From NCBI RefSeq assembly GCF_030052815.1, contig NC_079507.1, forward strand, positions 63,272,619 to 63,336,618: a stretch of DNA of 64,000 bases, in the 5' to 3' direction. Source of the stretch: Hevea brasiliensis. Lineage: Eukaryota > Streptophyta > Magnoliopsida > Malpighiales > Euphorbiaceae. Positions 38,801 to 47,417 of this stretch are shown here, in pieces; the first letter of the stretch is position 1; each line of letters begins with the position of its first letter. The position numbers and the translations under genes were made by a program. The notes below the pieces were generated by a model. That model made no database searches and was not told where the DNA came from. It saw only the letters and a program-made list of their open reading frames with translations.

Positions 38801-41800
38801 AGTGTTGCAACAGCAAGGGCATCCTATTGCCTTCATTTCTAAGGCTTTGGGACTAAGAGTGAGGCTTTATCTGTGTATGAGAAGGAATTGCTAGCTATCA
38901 CTTTTACAGTAAGTAAATGGAGAAATTACCTAGAACAGGGTCAATTCTTTATTAAAACTGATCATGAAAGTATAAAATACTTACTTGAGCAGAGGTTACA
39001 TACTAATTTGCAGCAGAAGGCTATTTCTAAATTGTTGGGATTGAACTATAAGATACTGTATAGGAAGGGAATTGAAAATAAAGTGGCAGATGCGTTGTCA
39101 AGGAGGCCTGCAGACTTCCATTCTTGTGTTATTCAATCTGTGGTAGTTCCTGCTTGGATGCAGCAATTGGTGGAAAGTTATGAAGGGGATGATAAAGTTA
39201 GAGAGTTAATTCAGAAGCTCTCTTTGGACCCTAATGCTGTTGCAGGCTATTAGTTGAAGAATGGTGTCCTATATTACAACCATAGGCTGTATGTAGGGAA
39301 TTCTACAACTTTGAAGCATACTTTATTGCAAACTTATCACAATTCTGCTGTGGGAGGACATTCAGGGGTTAATGTCACTTATTTGAGATTGAAGAGGTAT
39401 TTCTTTTGGCCTGGTATGTTGAAAGAAGAGATGGAATGGGTAAAATCTTGTGATGTATGTGCAAAATGTAAGGGTGAAACATGCCCTTATCCAAGGAAGT
39501 TGCAGCCTCTTCCCATTCCTTCCTAAGCTTGGCAAGAAATTTCTATGGATTTTATTGAGGGTCTCCCAAAGTCAAGAGATAAAGACACTATATTGGTAGT
39601 AGTTTGTAGATTGACAAAGGTGGCACATTTTATCTCTCTGTCCCATCCTTATACAGTAGCATCAGTAGCTCATGTTTTTCTGGATACTGTCTTTAAACTT
39701 CATGGGGTTCCTCAAGTAATTACTTCAGACAGAGATAAAGTCTTCACAAGTCTATTCTGGCAGGAATTATTCAAGTGTTTGGGGGTTAAATTGGCTATGA
39801 GTTCAGCTTATCACCCTTAATCAGATGGTCAAACTGAAAGGGTGAATCAGTGTATTGAAGCCTATTTAAGATGTATGGTTCACTTGAAACCTGCAACATA
39901 GGTGGACTGGTTATCCCTAGCAGAGTGGTGGTATAATTCTTCATTTCATAGTGCCATCAGAATCTCACCTTTTGAGGCTCTATATGGGTATGCCCCTCAA
40001 TTCTTGCCTATGTTTCCTTTTGATGGTGTGAAGGTAGGAGTTGTAGATACCTTCATCCATGACAGGCAGCAGCTTAGTTCTCTTCTCCAGGCCAATTTGC
40101 AACAGGCTCAGAACAGGATGAAGCAGCAAGCTGACAAGGGTAGATCTGAAAGGGAATTTTCTGTTGGAGATTGGTTATATCTGAGATTGCAACCTTATAG
40201 GCAAACCTCAGTGGCACTGAGGCAGAATTTGAAATTATCTGCTAAGTTTTATGGGCCATTTCAAGTAATTGCTAGAATGGGCAAGGTGGCTTACAAGTTA
40301 CAATTGCCATCTTCTTCTACAATTCATCCCGTTTTTCATGTTTCAATGTTGAAAAGAAGGATTGGTGAGGGCATCACTTCAATTTCTGAATTGCCTATTC
40401 TGCAAGAAGATCAGTTTGTAGTTTTTCCTGAGAAAGTATTACAGACCATAGTGGTTTTCAGGGGAGATTAGAAGGTAGAACAAGGACTTATTAAGTGGTT
40501 TCAATTGCCTGAAGAGGACGCCACCTGGGAGGATAGAAGTTTTATCACTGCTCAATTTCCAGAACAGCCACTTTCTTGGGGACAAGAAAGTGCTGAAGGA
40601 AGGGGTATTGTTACATACTATAGAAGAAAGTATAATAGTAATAGGATGGGGAATATTGGAGGGAAAGGAGCTAGAGTGTATAACTGATTCTGTAACAGAA
40701 TTGGTAACTGCTATGTTTGACTTTAGAGAGAGTAGTTACTGAGTTGAGATATAAATTCTCAACAAGCTAATCTTGTAGATCCATTCAAGAATTACCACAG
40801 AAATAATAATTCTCAATTCTCTCTCAACTATCTCTCTATTCTCTCTCTCTCTCTTCTCTAATTTTCTCTACTTCTCTTATAATTCTCTGTTAGGGTTCCT
40901 TAACCCTAATAGTGTGCTCTTTGGTTGATCCCACTTTCATATGCGCTCCTCATGCCAAAACTGGCGAGGTTAAAGGTTAGATTGAAGTACAGAAAAAATG
41001 AAGAATTGAGTGCATACTTCACATTACCAAATTATTGCAATGATGGAGATGCCATTTACGGTAATGAGGTGTTTGACTAGCTAAAACCTAAGTACTGTAG
41101 TGAATATCTTGGCTTCATTGAGTAGAATTATGGCGTAGGTTAGAGGCTGTGTCTTGGTCTTAAACCTTAATGAATTGCATATGAACTTACTGTAACCTTG
41201 ACTAATCATCTGAGAGGATGAATAAAAGATGTTGAATTTGGTGGTATCATTTATCATTCCATCGGATAATTGAATTTGAATCCCATCTACTTGCATATTC
41301 CATCTAATAGGATGTTCATGAATGGTATGATTTGTTCAATTAAGTTGACATGATCTTTCATAACCAGTCAAGATCATTTTACAATTTTCTTTGTTCCTTT
41401 CTTACAGAAAATGGTAGCATAATCAAATAGCATAAAGCATAAAGCATCATTAATACTTGTACTGATAGATTAATATCGATTTGGCTTTTAAGTTCACTCT
41501 CTCTTTTATTTTTCAACATTATCTTAATTTCATATCACATGAGTTTGGATTTTTTTTTTTTTTTTTAGATTTTCATGAAATGAATATACAAGTTCTAATT
41601 AAAGGTTATATTTTTCTGACATGACGTCTGATCTTCAGAGCTTCTGGAAATGAAAACATGGAGCCTTATCTATGCAATGGCTAGTATCTGAACTTTCTTC
41701 TCCACTTCAATTTCATTAGTCTTTATTATTACTTGCATCATAACTTTGATTCATCCTCCTTTGTTCCCCTCTCTGTGTTCAAACAGTTGAGCCAGAGGCA

Positions 41801-42788
41801 TATGAAATGTACAAGGTAATTGAATTACCTCTCCCTTTGTTGTTTATCATCTATTGAAACTAGAAATGATATTTTTTGATAAAAGAACATAAATGTATTC
41901 ATGGCAACTGTTTGTTGAATAGGTTGGTTTTCTGCTTATTTTTCTTATGATTTTTTTTTTGTTTCTTTTTTTTTTTTTTCCGAATTCAAGTGTTCTGTTT
42001 TATTTCTTCTAATTCATTTATCTTGTTTTACATCATTTTGCAATTTTTTTAATGAAAAGTATAAAGCTAAGAACCATGTTGTGAACTTAAATTGGTCAAG
42101 TAATTTTACATTTTATTTATTCGTAATTTATTTTCATTTCATTCTTCTTTGCATTTGCAGGGCAACTTGGAACCCCTTCTAGCCAAAAGAGCAGAACATT
42201 ATTTTTCAGAAAATAAGCGGGTTATCAAAGGCATTACTCTGTCATCACATTTGCATAAATTCTTTGGCACACTTACTATATCTTTCTTTATTTATATATT
42301 TATCAATTTCAACTTACAGCTAGATATATACCATAATTATTTCAGGTCTTGAAGCTTGGGCTTCTGGCAACTTACAAGAATTCGGAAAGCTCATTTCAGC
42401 CTCTGGTTTAAGTTCTATTCAGAACTATGAATGCGGTATAACAGATAACTATTGGTTTTATTTGTTGTCTACTGTCCCCCAACCCCTTCACATCCTCTCT
42501 GCAAAGAGGGAGGGGTGTGTGTGTGTGTGTGTGTGTGTGGCATTTCCAATGCACAAGGCGCTATGCTTTGTGAGGTCAGGTGAAGGTTATCTATACTATG
42601 CAATGTTCCTACTGTTTTCTTGCAGAGTTTCTTCAACTTGAATCCATGACCTTCCAGTCAAAGAGGAGCAACATTTCTTATTACAACACCAAACAAAACT
42701 TGCAACACACATAGACAAATAATTAACACTCGTAATTATTTATATGTGCACGATGCAAGTTTTGTTTGGTGTTGTAACAAATAACAAG

Positions 42789-42820
<32 letters not shown>

Positions 42821-43384
42821 CACACACACGCATATATATATTATCAACGTCATGTATAACTTTTATGCCCTGTACTAGCATTGTTAAGATCCTGTTAAGG
42901 ATGCCTGTATAGGCTGGAATTACTTTCGCCTGTGTTTCTAAAGTTAAACCAAACAGGCTGATTTTCTGGTTACACAACCTGGAAAAATAAGAACCAGTTG
43001 CCGGGATCTAGTTTTACCACCTTAACTAGAGTTGTTTCAGAGTTGGAAGTTGGAATTCATGGTTTTTAACCTGTAATTGCCATTGGCATGTGACCGATGT
43101 AGTACCATTTATGCTATGTTGATTGTTTAGGCTGCGTGCCACTGAAACAACTGTACGAGATTCTTCTGAGGGCTCCTGGTGTATTTGGGGCACGGTTTAG
43201 CGGTGCTGGATTTAGAGGCTGTTGTGTTGCATTTGTAGATGCTGATTTTGCAGAAGAGGCTGCTTCTTTTGTTAGGGAAGAGTATCTTAAGGCTCAACCT
43301 GAATTGGCTAGTCAACTCAACCCAAACTCAGCAGTGATAATATGTGAAGGAGATGACTCTGCTCGTGTAATGCAACAGAAGTGA
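25267..43384 (+). CDS. GALAK: galacturonokinase (GHMP kinase)
   Basis: Phosphorylates D-galacturonate at C1 with ATP, salvaging pectin-derived sugar towards UDP-galacturonate in the cytosol. Fourteen coding exons: 25267-25302, 25544-25657, 26060-26131, 27705-27748, 28906-29056, 29394-29459, 30769-30848, 32876-32975, 34252-34403, 41639-41679, 41787-41815, 42161-42230, 42346-42435, 43131-43384. Together they give 432 aa, close to the plant family length. GHMP motifs are in order: [15 protein letters not shown] at 36-50, the ATP loop SSGLSSSAA at 153-161, and [13 protein letters not shown] at 368-380. All splice sites are GT-AG except the donors after exons 10 and 12, which read GC; the frame and conserved residues on both sides leave no GT alternative. 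Intron 9 (7.2 kb) is expanded by a Ty3/gypsy insertion. No stops or frameshifts, so the gene looks intact. Confidence 0.92.
32241..32434 (+). repeat. 97-bp tandem duplication in GALAK intron 7
   Basis: AGGAACAGGGATTGTGG starts at 32241 and again at 32338. The two 97-bp units, both containing GAGAGACCCGGGGGAGGGAT and GGTGGAACTCCTAGTAAG, are nearly identical, so the duplication is recent. Confidence 0.9.
33439..33487 (+). repeat. compound (TA)n/(TG)n microsatellite
   Basis: About ten TA units, then ACACA, then about ten TG units, in GALAK intron 8. Confidence 0.9.
34485..34690 (+). repeat. ~104-bp diverged tandem duplication in GALAK intron 9
   Basis: GCTTGAGGTATCTTT begins at 34485 and 34589. 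Both units continue through GAACATTCTGAAACTA, ATGACCCAATTT, GGTTGTAA and ACTATGATG. Several substitutions separate them, so this is older than the 97-bp duplication in intron 7. Confidence 0.85.
35541..35843 (+). repeat. 5' LTR of the Ty3/gypsy element
   Basis: Begins TGTTACATAC and ends CCCTAACA, followed at once by the primer-binding site. Contains a long CT-rich stretch (CTCTCTCTCTC). Differs from the 3' LTR by AATCACC against AATTACC and at the last bases. Confidence 0.93.
35846..35857 (+). other. primer-binding site (tRNA-Met type)
   Basis: TGGTATCAGAGC directly after the 5' LTR, the standard initiator-methionine tRNA complement used by plant LTR elements. Confidence 0.85.
35876..37120 (+). 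pseudogene. gag region of the Ty3/gypsy element, broken
   Basis: A coiled-coil N-terminal part (35876-36292) ends at a TAG codon at 36293. The retrotransposon gag core continues in the same frame ([25 protein letters not shown]) with a TGA at 36458, then shifts frame near 36630 and again near 36840. The zinc knuckle at about 37061-37105 reads [14 protein letters not shown], with Asn where the family has the zinc-binding His. Not translatable as one product. Confidence 0.8.
37120..38541 (+). pseudogene. protease and reverse transcriptase region of the Ty3/gypsy element, broken
   Basis: The aspartic protease motif [10 protein letters not shown] is intact near 37305-37335. A frameshift near 37490 separates it from the open frame 37513-38541. 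That frame holds the RT: ILGVDWL, then [39 protein letters not shown] and the catalytic box FFDDILVYS. It ends at TGA 38539-38541, where the family normally has tryptophan. Confidence 0.85.
38542..39253 (+). pseudogene. RNase H region of the Ty3/gypsy element, broken
   Basis: The thumb and RNase H read [29 protein letters not shown] and [10 protein letters not shown], then [10 protein letters not shown] and [10 protein letters not shown] one-base frameshift lies near 38850-38880, and a TAG stop is at 39251-39253. Confidence 0.82.
39254..40687 (+). pseudogene. integrase and chromodomain-like tail of the Ty3/gypsy element, broken
   Basis: The zinc-binding HHCC part ([17 protein letters not shown]) is followed by the catalytic core with [20 protein letters not shown] and DGQTERVNQ. 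The C-terminal part has [24 protein letters not shown] and a chromodomain remnant ([16 protein letters not shown]). Stops interrupt it at 39524 (TAA), 39818 (TAA), 39899 (TAG) and 40469 (TAG), all in otherwise continuous frame and each one C-to-T change from a glutamine codon. Confidence 0.85.
40609..40911 (+). repeat. 3' LTR of the Ty3/gypsy element
   Basis: Same 303-bp length as the 5' LTR and identical except for about two substitutions. Preceded by the purine-rich tract at about 40594-40606. Confidence 0.93.
42681..42777. repeat. perfect 24-bp inverted repeat (hairpin) in GALAK intron 13
   Basis: The arm at 42681-42704 (TTACAACACCAAACAAAACT plus TGCA) is the exact reverse complement of 42754-42777, with a 49-base loop that itself contains AAATAATTA/TAATTATTT pairing. 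A GT run at about 42515-42540 and a CA run at 42807-42830 bracket it. Could be a small MITE or foldback element; no target duplication was identified. Confidence 0.85.
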
Positions 43385-43703
43385 ATAAACTACTCGGCCA
43401 TTTATTGCATTAATTCTTTGATTCTCTTGAATGTCCCTGGTTGCAAGCTGATCGCAACCAATACAAGGGTTCTGGTAATGCCAAAAGGATGACTACAAAT
43501 CATATGTAATAATTACTGTGTTCATCAAGTAAATGTGGAATTCATTTCCATTAGTTAATGAATTCTTGGTTTTGTGAATAACCTCTCCTGTGTTTCTCTT
43601 TAACCTTAGATATTATTTCAGTTACACATGGGTTCTTAGATCAACAATATCCTCCAATACAGTATGCAGGGGCTGCAAAATGCCGCTGAGGGCTCAGCAT
43701 CGA

Positions 43704-43895
43704 TCACATTATTGACATCATTTTTTTCTTCTGGTTCTTTGGATCCGGGATATACTTGGTCAGGTCACACATCGATTGAGACAAGATCCTTCCCTGCGCA
43801 TCAGCAATAGCTGTACAATTTAGCATGGCCGCACACTGGACTCCATAAAGAATGCCCATCGCTTCAGCTAAAGCAGTATCCCCAAGAACATTCAA
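43704..43895 (-). pseudogene. unrecognised fragment, weakly RNase H-like
   Basis: A 63-residue minus-strand frame containing ALAEAMGILYGVQCAAMLNC and a following D-x-x-GRILSQSM segment. The AEA-x-x-x-LYG-x-x-A pattern weakly recalls the RNase H-type domain common in plant non-LTR-derived proteins, but the frame is short and has no convincing catalytic set. It is downstream of, and on the same strand as, the FLX-like remnant, yet does not match the expected C-terminus of that family. Function not assigned. Confidence 0.25.
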
Positions 43896-44185
43896 TCACT
43901 TGCAGGCTGAGAATTAAATACATGTATCAGCACGTGGATTCTGGATATTCTGCATAGAAGCCGAACTATAGAACCAAATACCTCATCACTTACGATCTAA
44001 ATACCACATAACATAAATATCTGCATTTTTTTTCTTTGACACGACAAAGAATTCTTGCACTAAAATATAGATGAAAAACATAGAGAATAACGTGCATTAG
44101 AAGAAAAATATAGAGAACAATTATCTCAATAAAATTTATCCCAAAAACATAAAATTTTTTAACTTGCTATTTCACTTGACAAGGA

Positions 44186-44820
44186 GATCAAGCAAGCATA
44201 TACCGTGCACGCTGCAATTCCTGCTTCATGCTCTCGACTTCTACCCTCAGAGCAGGAAATTGTTGCAAGTCTGCATTATACCTAGCCAAATCTTGAGTCA
44301 TTCCTCGCATACGACCTCTATGTTCTTGCCTCACATCACTAAGGTCCTAATATCAGCAAAAATGTGATGAAGCTCACCGTGCATAGCCTCCACCTTTCGA
44401 AGATCTGCCTCCAACTTTAGAGACTTCTCGTGCAATTCCCTTCTCTGCATATCCTTCTCCACATGCAATGAATCTGCAAAATGTGTCATCCATTGCAACT
44501 CATGCTGGGCAGCTTCCAGTTCGTGCTTAAGTGCAACATGGGTTGCAGCTAGCCGCTGGTTATCAGCCAACAAACCTTGAATGTCTTGATTTTGGGCAGC
44601 AAGACACTCCTCCATTGTTGCAGGATGAGAAGGAAGCTGCCTGGGATCTATCCGATATTGGATTTCTCTTTTTTCCTCCAGTAGGACTGGATGGGGTCGC
44701 ATTGTTCCAAGCCCTCTGCCAAAGTGTGATTCATGGATGGCAGGCGGTAGGCCAGCATGAGGTAAGCCTTTCAGAGGAAAAGGAGGCCCACGATTTCTCC
44801 TGGAGATTCTCTCTTAAAGA
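44186..44820 (-). pseudogene. FLX-like coiled-coil protein, broken gene fragment
   Basis: Related to the FLX/FLX-like family of plant coiled-coil proteins that act with FRIGIDA in FLC activation. On the minus strand the family N-terminus can be followed from RNRGPPFPLKG near 44800, through FGRGLGTMRPHP, to the core AAQNQDIQGLLADNQRLAAT and HELEAAQHELQ at 44600-44480. After a one-base frameshift near 44345 it continues as MTQDLARYNADLQQFPALRVE and MKQELQRAR at about 44300-44200, where a preserved intron donor (GTATAT) follows. The codon expected to be the initiator reads ATC (44807-44805) with an in-frame stop just upstream, and no last exon was found. Retention of a donor argues for a degraded gene copy rather than a processed pseudogene. 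The open part from 44702 alone could still encode 123 aa. Confidence 0.7.
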
Positions 44821-46621
44821 TTCAATGATCTTAAAGTTCAGTTCTTAAAGAACTAATTCCGATAACTTTCTGATCCAACCTGGACATGATGAAAGTCCAA
44901 TGAGAGAACTGTAAGCGAAAAACTAAGCTAAGCAATAAAAGAATCATTTAAGCATCTACCCACTCACACGCATACACAGAATCAACTCGATTTCACACTC
45001 ACACGTATCAAACACAAAGTTGTTTACATAAGAACTGAAATGTTGGAGAGAGAATCCTCCCAGTGTTGTTTTTATATTCTTAGTAATTTATTCTTAAAAA
45101 TTATATATAGAGAGAGTACAGTAACAGTAGGCGTTGGGCCGAAGGGTGCGAGCGTGGTATCTTCTCTAGAGAAAAGCCTAAGGCCCATATCACTGTCTTC
45201 TCCATTTTCCATCAGCTGCTTGAATGCCTCCTTGTGTTAGCTCATCAGCTGCTCTACTTGAACCCCAAAACTCAAAATTTCTCGTCCACCATAATATTTT
45301 TCTTGCGAAAATCCTCAATTCTAAGAAAAAAAAAGGACGAGACAATATTATGGGAACGCACACGCTAAACCTCGAGTGCCGGATGTACTAAGCCAAGTAC
45401 CCGGAGGTCGACATGGCGGTCATGATTCAGGTGAAGAACATTGCCGACATGGGCGCCTATGTTTCGCTTCTTGAGTACAATAACATCGAGGGCATGATAT
45501 TGTTCTCTGAACTCTCCCGCCGTCGGATTCGTAGCGTCAGTAGCTTGATCAAGGTTGGCCGCATTGAGCCTTTTATCTTGCTTCGTGTCGATAAAGAGAA
45601 AGGCTACATCGAATTGAGTAAGAGGAGGGTTAGTGAGGAGGATATTCAAGCCTGTGAGGAGAGGTATAATAAGAGCAAGCTTGTTCACTCTATTATGCGG
45701 CATGTCGCTGAGACGTTGGGCATTGATTTAGAGGTACGTATTGAATAGAGTTTTAGCTATAATTGATTTGCATTTGGGGGAAATTAATGCTGGAAATTTT
45801 GAGGGTTGCTATCAGATTTATGAATAATATTGTTTTAGAGCTTTGGAACTCAATTGTTTGATGTTCACTCTAGTTTTATTAATGAGCATGTATCCATTAT
45901 TCACTGGCAGCGACTTCTTAACACCCATGCTTATGTACTGCAGCCATCAGATAGCATGTATTATAGTTGCTACCATATAAGTGGCATGAACGTGAAAAAA
46001 TTGGTAGATTGACTTTATGGATATTATACAGACTGACTTAGGTACACGTCCATTAAACAAAATTGAACTTTCTCTCGCCTTCATTCTTGCTATACTAACA
46101 CCGCATCTATTTAGTGAATGTTGCTTGATACTGTCATGTGGCTTCTGCTCTGTGAATTAATTTTATTTTGCTTAAGAAATGAGATATGTGGCTGTGCACA
46201 TTATGAGTTTGAATAATTTTGATCATAGTCGAATTTTAACAGTTATATTTTTTTAGTGACTGCAGAGTTTGTGAATCTTATTTTTATTGGGTATGAAATG
46301 GTAGCTCAGCTTAAATTTAAAAATACTTATCAACACTTTGTGGGTTGCTATTAGTATTGTTGTGTAAGGGAAAAAATAAAAAAAGCCAAGTACATATATA
46401 TATATATATATATCTTTGAAGATTGAGTCGATTACAATTTCACCCTATTGTTTAGCATGTTGTATTAAAAATCCCTCATTGAATAGAACAGGTATTATGT
46501 GTTCGCTTTGTATTCTCACCAACAATTTATATGTGATCTAAAACATTTCCCTTGCATTTCTTATGGTACTAAACTATTTCATGAAAGCCAAATATCAAAC
46601 TAAAGCTTATTATACTGGCGC

Positions 46622-46623
<2 letters not shown>

Positions 46624-46672
<49 letters not shown>

Positions 46673-46690
46673 TGCATGTATATATATATG
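46624..46690 (+). repeat. (TA)n microsatellite
   Basis: About 22 consecutive TA units followed by GTTTGCATGTATATATATATGTTTGCATG, in eIF2-alpha intron 1. Confidence 0.9.
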
Positions 46691-47417
46691 TTTGCATGCA
46701 TTGTAGATTTGTAGGAGTTGAAATAATGTAGTAGTTTTGTTTGGGATCATGCACTCTTCTTCCTGGTATCCTTTCATCTCATGATCAAGCTTTTGATTCC
46801 TTTCAATTAATTTATTTTTAACCAACCAAGTTACTTATCACAGGAATTGTACATCCATATATGCTGGCCTTTGTACCAGAAATATGGCCGTGCTTTTGAG
46901 GTGAGAATTTACACTTTTTTTTTTTTTGAGTTTTGGTTAAATCTTCTTAAATTGTTATTGGGGACTTAAAAGTGATTGATGTGCTGGCTTTCAAAATCAT
47001 TGTGACTGATCCTGATTCAGTTTTGAATTCTCTCACACGTGAAGTTAAAGAAATTGGCCTTGACGAACAAGAGGTAAGCTTTTTTTGCTAAAGCCTTTTT
47101 CGCTCTTGTTATTTTGACCACTGAGGCTTCATCTTGCTGTATAGGTAACCAAGGTAGTGCCTGCTGTGTCAGAGGAAGTCTAAGAAGCTTTGGTGAAGAA
47201 TATTAGGAGACGAATGACCCCACAACCACTTAAGATTCGGGCTGATATTGAAATAAAATGTTTCCAGTTTGATGGTGTTCTTCACATTAAGGTTACATTT
47301 GTTTTCCTCTTTTATATTTTTGGGTCTCTATTTCCTTTTCTTTGGTTGGTTTCCATTCAATTGATCATGAAATTAATGTTTACTCTGCATATATTCTTTG
47401 GTTGCAAGGTACTATTA

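Larger units (their letters stand above)
35541..40911 (+). mobile_element. Ty3/gypsy LTR retrotransposon (chromovirus-like) in GALAK intron 9
   Basis: Complete but non-coding-competent element: 303-bp LTRs at 35541-35843 and 40609-40911, a tRNA-Met-type primer site TGGTATCAGAGC just inside the left LTR, and a purine tract GAAGGAAGGGG just before the right LTR. Internal order is gag, zinc knuckle, protease, reverse transcriptase, RNase H, integrase, then a chromodomain-like tail with EEDATWED. Integrase after RT defines Ty3/gypsy. The LTRs differ at about two positions, so insertion is recent. The flanks GTGAT and GTGTG do not form a clean duplication. Many stops and several frameshifts break the polyprotein. 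It is in the same orientation as GALAK and must be spliced out with the intron. Confidence 0.93.

Noticed and set aside
42723..42977. 84-aa minus-strand frame in GALAK intron 13
   Set aside because: It runs through a (CA)n/poly(A) tract and the hairpin; no coding character.
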